In this document: positions 34,076 through 42,028 of the stretch, piece by piece
How positions within the stretch are numbered: position 1 is the stretch's first letter
Layout of the letters: every line of letters begins with the position of its first letter
NCBI RefSeq assembly: GCF_004798585.1
Contig: NZ_PPXQ01000028.1
Coordinates: 1 to 42,154 of the forward strand
Length of the DNA: 42,154 nt
Direction of reading: 5' to 3'
From: Massilia sp. Mn16-1_5
GTDB taxonomy: Bacteria; Pseudomonadota; Gammaproteobacteria; Burkholderiales; Burkholderiaceae_D
Position numbers and translations under genes: made by a program
Notes under the pieces: generated by a model
Told to the model about the DNA's origin: nothing
Database searches by the model: none
The model's input: only the letters and a program-made list of their open reading frames with translations

Positions 34076-35989
34076 ATGCAACACGATGATAGTGCAGGAA
34101 GCGGCGTCAATACCTGGCGCCGCCGCATTCTGCAAGGAGTGGGAGCTGTCGCCGGCGTCGCCGGGCTCAGTCCGGCGCGACTATTTGCCGCCGAGACCGA
34201 TCCCGGGGCCCTGAGGGGAAGCGAATTCGATCTCCAGATCGGAGCGACGCCGGTTAATTTTTCGGGAGCCCAGCGGGTTGCAACCGCCGTCAATGGCCGA
34301 GTACCGGCGCCGACCTTGTACTGGCGCGAGGGCGACACTGTCACCCTCAGAGTGACCAACCGCCTGCCCGACACGAGCTCGATCCACTGGCACGGCATCT
34401 TGCTGCCGGCAGAGATGGATGGGGTTCCCGGGCTGAGCTTTTCGGGCATCCGTCCGGGCGAGACCTTCGTCTATCGCTTCCAAGTCAAACAGAGCGGGAC
34501 CTACTGGTACCACAGCCACTCAGGCTTCCAGGAACAGACTGGCCTCTACGGCCCGATTGTCATCACGCCCAAGGGGGGCGAGCGGGTACCGGCAGACCGC
34601 GACTACGTCGTCATGCTGTCGGACTGGACCGATTCGGACCCCGAGCGGGTGTTTGCGAACCTGAAAAAGATGAGTGACTTCTTCGCCAGCAACCAGCCGA
34701 CGTTTGGTGACTTTGTAAGCGATGTCCGGTCGATGGGCCTCGGCCCCGCCGTGGACAAGCGCAAGATGTGGAACCGCATGCGCATGATGCCGACCGACTT
34801 CAGCGATGTAACAGCGAGCCGCAATGTCAGCGGAGGCCTGCATTTCCTGATCAACGGGATGCCGGCGGCGAAGAATTGGACAGGGCTGTTCCGGCCAGGC
34901 GAAAAAGTGCGTCTGCGATTTATTAACGGCGCGGCGACGACGATATTCGATGTTCGAATTCCGGGCCTGAAGATGACGGTGGTTTCGGCCGACGGTCAGG
35001 ATGTCGAACCAGTTCCCGTTGATGAGTTCCGCATTTCCGTTGCTGAAACCTACGACGTAATCGTCGAACCCCAGGAAGACAAGGCTTATACGATCTTTGC
35101 GCAGTCGATTGGTCGTTCCGGTTTTGTCCGCGCGACCCTCGCGCCACGGGCCGGCATGCAGGCGCCGGTACCGGAAGTCGATCCGGCAGGATGGCTGACG
35201 ATGACAGACATGATGGGCGCCATGTCGATGGCCGGGATGGCCGGCATGCCGGGCATGGACCAGGCAAAGTCTCGAGGAGCGGGCAGCATGCAGGGCATGG
35301 ACCATAGCAAGATGGACGGGATGGAGATGCAGGGCATGGACCACAGCAAAATGCAGGGGATGGACCATAGCAAGATGCAGGGCATGGACCACAGCAAGAT
35401 GGGGGGCATGGAGTCGGGTTTGAAGCAGGAGATGCCGATGGGCGGCATGCAGCAATCGGGGCAAGCGCCAAAGGTCACGCATGCCAGAACGGAGTATGGT
35501 CCTGGCGTCGACATGCATGTCGACATGCCCCGTACCAATCTCGACGATCCGGGTATTAACCTTCGCGACAACGGGCGCCGCGTCCTCACCTATGCGGACC
35601 TGCGTACGATTGGCGGGCCGATCGACCCGCGCGAACCGACGCGCGAAATCGAGCTTCACCTGACCGGCAATATGAACCGATTCATGTGGTCGTTCGACGG
35701 GCAGAAGTTCTCCGAAGCGACGCCGATTCATTTCCGCGCGGGAGAACGCCTGCGCATCGTCCTCGTGAACGACACGATGATGACCCACCCCATCCACCTT
35801 CACGGGATGTGGAGCGAGCTGGAGTCGCCTGACGGGCAGTTCCAGGTGCGCAAGCACACGATCAATGTCCAGCCGGCGCAACGCGTCACCTATCGGGTGA
35901 CCGCCGACGCCCCAGGCCATTGGGCCTATCACTGCCACTTGCTGTACCACATGGAGGCGGGAATGTTCAGGGAGGTGGTCGTATCATGA
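34076..35989 (+). CDS. copA: multicopper oxidase CopA (PcoA type)
   Basis: This 637-residue periplasmic Cu(I) oxidase has a Tat-type N-terminus (TWRRRILQGVGAVAGVAGL). Copper ligands appear in order: SIHWHG (about 103), WYHSHSG (about 143), THPIHLHGMW (about 571) and HCHLLYHMEAGMF (about 619). These form the trinuclear and type 1 sites. Between them is a long Met-rich insert (about 380-465) of repeats such as MQGMDHSKM, known in CopA proteins to bind extra copper. It would oxidise toxic Cu(I) exported by the ATPase encoded 22 bp upstream. GAGGGAGAA precedes the ATG. The stop overlaps the copB start (ATGA). Confidence 0.93.
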   Translation: MQHDDSAGSGVNTWRRRILQGVGAVAGVAGLSPARLFAAETDPGALRGSEFDLQIGATPVNFSGAQRVATAVNGRVPAPTLYWREGDTVTLRVTNRLPDTSSIHWHGILLPAEMDGVPGLSFSGIRPGETFVYRFQVKQSGTYWYHSHSGFQEQTGLYGPIVITPKGGERVPADRDYVVMLSDWTDSDPERVFANLKKMSDFFASNQPTFGDFVSDVRSMGLGPAVDKRKMWNRMRMMPTDFSDVTASRNVSGGLHFLINGMPAAKNWTGLFRPGEKVRLRFINGAATTIFDVRIPGLKMTVVSADGQDVEPVPVDEFRISVAETYDVIVEPQEDKAYTIFAQSIGRSGFVRATLAPRAGMQAPVPEVDPAGWLTMTDMMGAMSMAGMAGMPGMDQAKSRGAGSMQGMDHSKMDGMEMQGMDHSKMQGMDHSKMQGMDHSKMGGMESGLKQEMPMGGMQQSGQAPKVTHARTEYGPGVDMHVDMPRTNLDDPGINLRDNGRRVLTYADLRTIGGPIDPREPTREIELHLTGNMNRFMWSFDGQKFSEATPIHFRAGERLRIVLVNDTMMTHPIHLHGMWSELESPDGQFQVRKHTINVQPAQRVTYRVTADAPGHWAYHCHLLYHMEAGMFREVVVS

Positions 35990-37287
35990 AGAAGCCAATG
36001 ATGACAAGGGGAGGGCTTCCTCTGCTGCTTTGCGCGCTCGTCGCCAACCAATGCGCACAGGCACAGACCACCGCGCCTCGGACAGCAAATCCGCCAGGCG
36101 CCTCGCAGGAAGGACCCGTCCAGGACATGACCGGGATGGATCATTCGCAGATGGACCATTCGAAGATGAGCCAGTCCAAGCCGCAGCAGTCCAAGGCCAG
36201 GAAGCCCGCGGCAGGGCAGCCGGTAAAGGACCAATCGAACATGGATCACTCCGGAATGGGCCACTCGCAGATGACGATGCCGGTCCCTGCGCAGGCGGCG
36301 CCAGCGCCGATGTCGCAGCAGCAGCCGACGATGCAGGGGATGAACCACTCGCAGATGGACCACGCGATGCCGCGGCAGGCCGATTCAAACAGACCCACCG
36401 GAGAGCAGCCAGCGAAGGATCAGCCCAGCATGGATCACTCTGGGATGTCCCATTCGCAAATGACGATGCCCCCGGCGGCACAGGCTGCATCCGGCGCTAA
36501 GCCCCAGCAGGCGATGACGCACGCGGCGGGGGGCTCGACGGGCTCCATGCAGATGGGACCGATGCAGGGAGGTAAAGCACCTGCCGATGCACGCGACCCG
36601 AATGCCTACGGCGAAGGAACGCGTCACGCCAACTTTCCCGGCAACGAGATGATGGACGACATGCCCTCTGGACGGGTGTTGATCGACAGCGCCGAATTGT
36701 CGCGCGGCGACGGCGAGCACGGCCAGAACCTCGATGCCGAAGCCTGGTACGGCGGGGACTACAACAAAGTATGGCTGAAGGCCCAGGGCGAGCGTACGGG
36801 GGGGCGGCTGGAGTCATTGCGCACCGAGGCTCTATGGGATCGCGCCTTCGCCCCTTTCTGGAGCACCCAGCTCGGCGTGCGCCATGATACGGGCGGGGGC
36901 GAGTCCCGCAACTGGCTTGCTGCCGGCGTGCGCGGCCTGGCGCCGTACTGGTTCGACGTGGAGGCAACTGCCTACGCGCGTCCTGGAGGCGAATTTGCTG
37001 CCCGGTTCGACGCCCGTTACGAAGTGCTGTTCACGCAACGGCTCATCCTCGAGCCTCAGCTCGAGGGCAATTTGTACAGCCATGCCGATCCAGCTCTTGG
37101 AACGGGGACTGGCCTGTCCAACATCGAGTTCGGCCTGCGCCTGCGTTACGAAATCAGGCGCCAGTTCGCGCCCTACATCGGCGTGACATGGAACCGCAGG
37201 GTCGGCAGCACCGCGGACCTGGCAAGAGCGCGCGGCGAGGACGCCACGACGTTCCGTGCTGTAGCCGGATTACGCGTCTGGTATTGA
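35986..37287 (+). CDS. copB: outer-membrane copper resistance protein CopB
   Basis: This 433-residue protein has a signal peptide (about 1-26; LPLLLCALVANQCAQAQ). The N-terminal half of the mature part (about 45-190) is unstructured and full of Met/His/Ser units (MDHSQMDHSKM, MDHSGMGHSQMTMP, MNHSQMDHAMP) for copper binding. The C-terminal half (about 235-433) is the CopB beta-barrel, with GHGQNLDAEAWYGGDYNKVWLK-type strands and the usual C-terminal FRAVAGLRVWY. Its ATG at 35986 overlaps the copA stop, with GGGAGGTGG upstream. CopB works with CopA in keeping copper in the periplasm and outer membrane. Confidence 0.92.
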   Translation: MKKPMMTRGGLPLLLCALVANQCAQAQTTAPRTANPPGASQEGPVQDMTGMDHSQMDHSKMSQSKPQQSKARKPAAGQPVKDQSNMDHSGMGHSQMTMPVPAQAAPAPMSQQQPTMQGMNHSQMDHAMPRQADSNRPTGEQPAKDQPSMDHSGMSHSQMTMPPAAQAASGAKPQQAMTHAAGGSTGSMQMGPMQGGKAPADARDPNAYGEGTRHANFPGNEMMDDMPSGRVLIDSAELSRGDGEHGQNLDAEAWYGGDYNKVWLKAQGERTGGRLESLRTEALWDRAFAPFWSTQLGVRHDTGGGESRNWLAAGVRGLAPYWFDVEATAYARPGGEFAARFDARYEVLFTQRLILEPQLEGNLYSHADPALGTGTGLSNIEFGLRLRYEIRRQFAPYIGVTWNRRVGSTADLARARGEDATTFRAVAGLRVWY

Positions 37288-37412
37288 CCGATTTATGAAA
37301 GGGAGCGAGAGCGGCAGGCCAGGGCGCGTCCGGAGACGCTCCTGTGGAAAAGCCGCCGATGTACCTGAGAGGGCATTGTTCATTCAATTCATTTCGACAA
37401 AGGAGCAACATC

Positions 37413-37757
37413 ATGCATAACCAACAATTCGAATCGTGTATCGCCGCGTGTAACGACTGTGCCGACGCCTGCGACATGTGTGCGTCGGCCTGCCTGCAGG
37501 AGGACGACGTCAAGATGATGGCACGCTGCATTGCGCTGGACATCGACTGTGCACAGATCTGCCGGGTCGCTGCTGCGGTCATGGCCCGCGGAGGCCCGGC
37601 AGCAAACGCGATTTGCCAGGCTTGCGCCGCGACCTGCGACATGTGCGCGGACGAATGCGCCAAGCACTCGATGCAGCACTGTCAGGATTGCGCCGCTGCT
37701 TGCCGCCGCTGCGCCGAGGAGTGCCGCCAGATGGGTTCGATGGGCGCCAGCGCCTGA
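37413..37757 (+). CDS. four-helix-bundle copper-storage protein (Csp/DUF326 type)
   Basis: This is a 114-residue protein. I chose the ATG at 37413, with AAAGGAG seven bases upstream, over an in-frame start at 37344. Cysteines are spaced along four helices: CIAACNDCADACDMCASACL, CIALDIDCAQICR, CQACAATCDMCADECAKH, CQDCAAACRRCAEECR. This is the Csp pattern in which Cys thiols line the bundle core and hold many Cu(I) ions. There is no Tat or Sec signal, so it is of the cytosolic Csp3 type, acting as a copper buffer. It lies between copB and copRS. Confidence 0.88.
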   Translation: MHNQQFESCIAACNDCADACDMCASACLQEDDVKMMARCIALDIDCAQICRVAAAVMARGGPAANAICQACAATCDMCADECAKHSMQHCQDCAAACRRCAEECRQMGSMGASA

Positions 37758-37876
37758 TTCAAGGGACCATTGGCATGGCCACAGGGCCGTGGGGTGTTCG
37801 CTGGTAGAGTTACGTTACAGCATGGCCCTGTTCCGCTTATTTGGGTAAGCGGCGGTTTCGCGCAAACACGCAAACT

Positions 37877-37952
37877 GTAATGAGCCTGTCATCCCGATGT
37901 AATGATCGAGTCACTCCGCCGCCATGTTTCTCTTCCGGATGGCCGCTAGAAT
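37877..37952 (+). promoter_or_regulatory. copR promoter with five-unit CopR box array (site A)
   Basis: Pentamers occur every 11 bp: GTAAT (37877), GTCAT (37888), GTAAT (37899), GTCAC (37910) and GCCAT (37921). The -10 TAGAAT is at 37947-37952, beginning 22 bp after the end of the last unit. Direct repeats with 10-11 bp spacing are how OmpR/PhoB-type regulators such as CopR bind. There is no evident -35, as expected for an activated promoter. Confidence 0.65.
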
Positions 37953-37978
37953 ACGTCTGGCCTAAATAGTGTTACAGG

Positions 37979-38656
37979 ATGAACATGCGTCTATTAGTTG
38001 TCGAAGATGAGCTTAAAGCAGGTGATTATCTTCAGAAGGGATTGAGCGAATCCGGTTTTGTTGTCGACCTGGTCCGGAGCGGAACAGAAGGACTCGCCGC
38101 GGCCACTGCCATGCATTACGATCTGATTGTGCTGGACGTCATGCTGCCTGGACTCGACGGATGGCAGGTCATCAGTGCGCTGAGGAAGAGCGTCGATACG
38201 CCGGTTCTGTTCCTGACCGCACGGGACGCGCTCGCTGATCGTATCAAGGGGCTCGAGTTGGGCGCGGACGACTATCTTGTCAAACCGTTTGCTTTTGCTG
38301 AACTACTCATCCGGATCAAGACGCTACTGCGGCGTGGGCCCATACGTGAACTGGAAGTCCTACAGATTGCCGACCTCGAGATTGATGTACCGAAACATCG
38401 CGTAACCCGAATGGGAAACCGAATCGATCTCACAGCAAAGGAGTTCGCCTTGCTGCACCTGCTGGCCCAGCGCACGGGACAGGTGCTGTCGCGTTCGGCC
38501 ATCGCTTCGCAGGTTTGGGACATGAACTTCGACAGTGAAACCAACGTCGTCGACGTCGCGATCCGGCGGCTTCGCGCAAAAATCGACGACCCGTACAGCG
38601 CGAAACTCATCCATACGGTGCGCAGCATGGGCTACGTACTGGAAGACCGGGGATGA
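37979..38656 (+). CDS. copR: copper response regulator CopR/CusR type
   Basis: This 225-residue OmpR/PhoB-type regulator has a receiver domain (1-120) with acidic pair DE (about 10-11), phospho-acceptor Asp in LIVLDVMLPGLDGWQ (about 51), Thr in LFLTARD and Lys in DDYLVKPFAFAELL. The C-terminal winged helix (about 128-222) has ALLHLLAQRTGQVLSRS and VVDVAIRRLRAKIDD, the recognition helix of the heavy-metal subgroup (CopR, CusR, PcoR, CzcR). It should be phosphorylated by CopS and activate the cop promoters with GTAAT-type arrays. It overlaps copS by 4 bp. Its own promoter carries the longest array, suggesting autoactivation. Confidence 0.92.
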   Translation: MNMRLLVVEDELKAGDYLQKGLSESGFVVDLVRSGTEGLAAATAMHYDLIVLDVMLPGLDGWQVISALRKSVDTPVLFLTARDALADRIKGLELGADDYLVKPFAFAELLIRIKTLLRRGPIRELEVLQIADLEIDVPKHRVTRMGNRIDLTAKEFALLHLLAQRTGQVLSRSAIASQVWDMNFDSETNVVDVAIRRLRAKIDDPYSAKLIHTVRSMGYVLEDRG

Positions 38657-40059
38657 GTGTCTGGAAGCGTTCCCTTACGATGCAGCTCGGGGCGCTGTTC
38701 GCAGCGATTGCTGTCGTGGTATTCGCTGCCGTCGGTATCGTCCTGTACCAGGCGCTGGCGCGCCAGCTGCAAGAGCGTGACGATGCCGACCTGATTGACA
38801 GGATTTCGTTGATACGCCACCTGCTCGACGAAACCGCGACGGCGACTGACGTGGGCAAGACTCCCCATCAGTTCCTGGACGCTGTCGACATCCATGGTGG
38901 CTACCTTCTTGTGATCGAAACGATCGATGGACGGCCTCTGCTGCGTAATGTCGGGCAGAGGAAGTTTACGGTCCCGGCCAAAGCCGTCGCTACAACGCGT
39001 GCGCCGACTGCGAATGATGTGATTGGCGAAAACGAGGTCGGAGGCGGAGGGCTGAGGATATTGACGGCGCTGGGCGAGGCTGCTGACGGGAGTGTGGTGC
39101 GCATCGTTCTGGCCAGGACGCCGTATGACCGCTCCGTGCTGCTTGCAGCATATCGCCTGAAAGTGATGGCAGCGGTGATCGGGGGAGCCATTCTTACCGC
39201 GTTGATGGGTTTTCTGCTGGTAAAACGCGGCCTGCGGCAGGTATGGCAACTGGCCGATCAGGCCAGGAACGTGACAGCGACTAACCTCGCCGTGAGGCTC
39301 GACGCGGCGACCGCCCCAGCTGAGCTGCTTGTGCTGGCTGATGCCTTTAACGCCGTTCTGGACCGTCTCCAAAAAAGCTTCGAACACCTGTCGCAGTTTT
39401 CTGCCGATCTGGCACACGACATGCGCACGCCGCTCAACAACCTGATGGTGCAAACGCAGGTTGCACTGTCCCAGCCGCGGTCGAACGAGGAATACCAGAA
39501 CCTGCTGTCATCGAATCATGAAGAGTTCGAGCGCATGGCGCGCATGGTGGAGAGCATGCTCTTCCTGGCGCGGGCGGACCACGAAGAAATATTGCTGAGT
39601 ACCGAACGGCTCGATGCGAACAAGGCGCTCGAGCAGATCGCGGAGTATTTCGAGGCACCAGCAGCGGAAGCGGGGATCGGTATCAAAGTCCGGGCAAGCG
39701 GCACCGTCCTCGCAGACTTGCACCTGCTGCGGCGCGCGGTGAACAATCTTGTCGCTAATGCGGTCCGGTACACGCCCAAAGGCGGCACGATCCGGCTCGA
39801 AGCCTCCGCAGCGGACGGCGGGATGCGCATAGCGGTCGTTAATCCCGGCGTCGGCATTAGCACCGCCGACCTCCCACGGCTGTTCGACCGGTTTTACCGG
39901 GCTGACAGTTCGCGCTCGAGTGCCGCCAGGTCGGCAGGCCTGGGACTGGCGATCGTTCGGTCCATCATGACGCTCCACCGGGGCCGGGTCAGTGCAAGCA
40001 GCGAGCAAGGGTTGACCCGTTTCGAACTGTTTTTCCCTGATCGCCGGACGGAGACTTAA
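38653..40059 (+). CDS. copS: copper sensor histidine kinase CopS/CusS type
   Basis: This 468-residue inner-membrane kinase has helix 1 at about 10-32 and helix 2 at about 170-192, with a 135-residue periplasmic sensor between them. A HAMP segment follows (about 193-245). The dimerisation domain has the phospho-acceptor His in FSADLAHDMRTPLNNL (about 257). ATPase boxes are N (RAVNNLVANAVRYTPKGG), G1 (GVGISTADLPRLFDRFYRAD) and G2 (SAGLGLAIVRSI). It matches the heavy-metal sensor kinase subgroup. It should sense periplasmic Cu and phosphorylate CopR. The start overlaps the copR stop (ATGA). Confidence 0.92.
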   Translation: MSVWKRSLTMQLGALFAAIAVVVFAAVGIVLYQALARQLQERDDADLIDRISLIRHLLDETATATDVGKTPHQFLDAVDIHGGYLLVIETIDGRPLLRNVGQRKFTVPAKAVATTRAPTANDVIGENEVGGGGLRILTALGEAADGSVVRIVLARTPYDRSVLLAAYRLKVMAAVIGGAILTALMGFLLVKRGLRQVWQLADQARNVTATNLAVRLDAATAPAELLVLADAFNAVLDRLQKSFEHLSQFSADLAHDMRTPLNNLMVQTQVALSQPRSNEEYQNLLSSNHEEFERMARMVESMLFLARADHEEILLSTERLDANKALEQIAEYFEAPAAEAGIGIKVRASGTVLADLHLLRRAVNNLVANAVRYTPKGGTIRLEASAADGGMRIAVVNPGVGISTADLPRLFDRFYRADSSRSSAARSAGLGLAIVRSIMTLHRGRVSASSEQGLTRFELFFPDRRTET

Positions 40060-40262
40060 ATTGCCCTGCACACGCTGATGCTTCGACCCGATAGCTCAAG
40101 TTCGATGCTGCCATACGTCGCGGATATCGGCTCGTGCATAGAGTTCTGCCGGGCTGATCCTGACTCGTTACTAGACAAGTACCACACTTTGGTATTCCGG
40201 CAGCTACCGATACGGCGCCAATGCCATTGCCCTCTTGACCACTCCATCCGGTTGGCCTCGTT

Positions 40263-40316
40263 GTAATGCGAATGTAATGTTTGGGTAATTTACCCGTATG
40301 ACGGGCTCCCTATAAT
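40263..40316 (+). promoter_or_regulatory. copC promoter with three-unit CopR box (site B)
   Basis: Three perfect GTAAT units lie at 40263, 40274 and 40285, exactly 11 bp apart. A perfect TATAAT at 40311-40316 begins 22 bp after the end of the last unit. No -35 is evident. The geometry is identical to site C and to the proximal part of site A. Confidence 0.75.
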
Positions 40317-40322
40317 AGCTTC

Positions 40323-40370
40323 ATGAAAATATATATGCCCGCAGCAAGGCATGTAGCGAAGGAGCGATAG
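40323..40370 (+). CDS. possible 15-codon leader peptide before copC
   Basis: An ATG lies six bases after the -10 box of site B, so transcription should start on or next to it. It opens a short frame, MKIYMPAARHVAKER, that stops 51 bp before copC. A leaderless leader peptide is possible. The alternative is that the ATG falls at the transcription start by chance. Confidence 0.3.
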   Translation: MKIYMPAARHVAKER

Positions 40371-40421
40371 GGTGCCACGTCCGCACCCCAACCGGTAGAC
40401 CATCAACCAAGGAGTAACAAG

Positions 40422-40790
40422 ATGAAAGCATTCCAATCGATCATGATTGCATCGGCATTCGCGGCGTCAGTACTTGCAAGCCCGTTTGCGTCGGCCCACG
40501 CCAGCCTGAAGGCCTCGGATCCTCTGGCAGGCAGCACTGTCGCGACCGCACCGAAACAGATTTCGCTGACCTTCAACGAGAAAATCGAGCAGGCCTTCAG
40601 CACTGTCAGCCTCAACGACAGTACGGGCAAAGCCGTGACCACCGCCAAGGCCACGGTGGATGCCGATAATCCGGCCGTCCTGCGTCTTGAGACCCCGACG
40701 CTGGCTGCCGGCGCCTACACCGTCAAGTGGGCAGTAGCGGGCCACGATGGGCATCGTCGCACCGGCGAGTTCTCGTTCACGGTGAAGTAA
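40422..40790 (+). CDS. copC: periplasmic copper-binding protein CopC
   Basis: This 122-residue protein has a signal peptide (about 1-26; ending SPFASA-HA). The mature protein is the 95-residue CopC beta-sandwich. The N-terminal His right after cleavage (HASLKASDP) and the AGHDGHRRTGEFSF motif near the end supply His/Asp ligands for Cu(II). It lacks a long Met loop, so the Cu(I) site is probably missing. AAGGAG precedes the ATG by eight bases. The copD start follows its stop directly. Confidence 0.9.
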   Translation: MKAFQSIMIASAFAASVLASPFASAHASLKASDPLAGSTVATAPKQISLTFNEKIEQAFSTVSLNDSTGKAVTTAKATVDADNPAVLRLETPTLAAGAYTVKWAVAGHDGHRRTGEFSFTVK

Positions 40791-41681
40791 TTGGATCGCG
40801 TTGCGCTGCTGCAGGTGACCTCGGTCTGGCTGGTCGACTTCGGCTTTGCCTGGCTGGTCGGGTCCTGGTTTGCGCGCCGCTGGCTGCAAGCCGCGTACGT
40901 GCCGGCGGCGAGCTACCAGGGCTCCTTGCGTCAGCTCGACCTTGCGGCAGCCGGACTGGTTATGGCATCGAGTGCGGCCGCATTCTGGGCTGCTACCGCA
41001 GTCATGGGGGGATTCCAGCTGGCTGAAGCAGGTCCGATGCTCTGGACAATGCTTGCGACGACCTCGCTCGGGCACGCCGGGGCTGTTGGCCTGGCGGCGA
41101 TCGCGCTACTGCTTCTATGTCGGCTCATCCATCGTCCCGGTCGCGCTGCGGATGGGGCAGTCTTGTTGCTGCTTGTCGTGTTCACTGTTACCCGAGCCTC
41201 GATGGGCCATGCGGGCGAACAGGGGTTCTTAAGCATGCCACTTGCGGCTGAAAGCATCCATCTCTTCGCCATCGCGCTTTGGGTTGGCATGGTGATGGTG
41301 TCGGGCTGGTTTGTCCTCGACCGCGCGGAGGTCGACAGGCCAAAGATGTCTGCCTATCTTGATGCGATGTCCAACGCGGCAATGGTCGCGGTGACGGCCA
41401 TTGTCGCTACGGGGCTATACAGTGCCTGGCACCGTGTCGGGACTGCCGAGCACTTGGTCGGCACCGACTACGGCATCACGCTGCTGGTGAAAGTAGTCTT
41501 GGTAGTGTTCGCTATCGCGCTGGGCGGCTATAACAAGTTCTTTGGCCTGCCCGCCGCCGGCAGCTCGGCTGAGGGCCAGCGCACCGTACGCTTCGTGTTG
41601 CGTCTGGAAGCTGTGGCGGTTCTCGGCGCGCTCGCCGCCGCCGCGTTCCTCGTCTCGCAGCAGCCTCCAAGCGCGATGTGA
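40791..41681 (+). CDS. copD: inner-membrane copper protein CopD
   Basis: This 296-residue membrane protein has about eight helices. Landmarks are the His/Met positions in TTSLGHAGAVGLAAIALLLL, RASMGHAGEQGFLSMPLAAESIHLFAIALWVGMVMVSGWF and SAWHRVGTAEHLVGTDYGITLLVKVVLV, all typical of the CopD superfamily. It is thought to move copper between periplasm and cytoplasm together with CopC. The likely start is a TTG immediately after the copC stop, with GGTGAAG upstream, so the two are coupled. The rare start codon may keep CopD levels below those of CopC. Confidence 0.88.
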   Translation: MDRVALLQVTSVWLVDFGFAWLVGSWFARRWLQAAYVPAASYQGSLRQLDLAAAGLVMASSAAAFWAATAVMGGFQLAEAGPMLWTMLATTSLGHAGAVGLAAIALLLLCRLIHRPGRAADGAVLLLLVVFTVTRASMGHAGEQGFLSMPLAAESIHLFAIALWVGMVMVSGWFVLDRAEVDRPKMSAYLDAMSNAAMVAVTAIVATGLYSAWHRVGTAEHLVGTDYGITLLVKVVLVVFAIALGGYNKFFGLPAAGSSAEGQRTVRFVLRLEAVAVLGALAAAAFLVSQQPPSAM

Positions 41682-41739
41682 TTGCTGGAGGGCAACAGGC
41701 GCTTGACCTGCCGATTACGGTTCGAATCACTTCAGTTGC

Positions 41740-41786
41740 AAAAGCCGCCGGCCAAGTTAGTAATCATGTGACGTGGCCGCTTTTTT
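41740..41786 (+). terminator. possible terminator after copD
   Basis: AAAAGC and GGCCA, separated by a short bulge, can pair with TGGCCGCTTTT further on, and the stem is followed by a T-run. The stem is imperfect, so this is a weak call. Confidence 0.35.
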
Positions 41787-41935
41787 AGCCAATCAATCTG
41801 AGACGCACGGCTGCGGATACTGAACCGGCCTAGCGCTCTTTTCTATATCCGTCTGCGCCGATGGGAGTGACGTCGAGCTCCGTGCCACTAGGGTTGGACG
41901 ATGAAAAACGGGAATTGGCCTAGACCGGTTGTGAC

Positions 41936-41989
41936 GTAATTTAAATGTAATGTCCGAGTAATTGAGCCGTTCCCTTTGCTACCTATAAT
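41936..41989 (+). promoter_or_regulatory. orphan CopR box and promoter (site C) facing the IS element
   Basis: Three perfect GTAAT units at 41936, 41947 and 41958 are spaced 11 bp apart. A perfect TATAAT at 41984-41989 begins 22 bp after the end of the last unit, exactly as at site B. An ATG (41996) lies six bases downstream and opens a 10-codon frame, MGTLYLTRKR, that stops at 42026-42028, next to the IS end. No known copper gene follows inside the window; transcription would run into the IS5-type element antisense to its transposase. Confidence 0.7.
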
Positions 41990-42028
41990 GATGTCATGGG
42001 CACGTTGTATTTAACTAGGAAACGCTAA

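Noticed and set aside
34520..35950. 476-codon minus-strand frame opposite copA
   Set aside because: Shadow of the multicopper oxidase gene; its His-rich content mirrors the Met-rich repeats.
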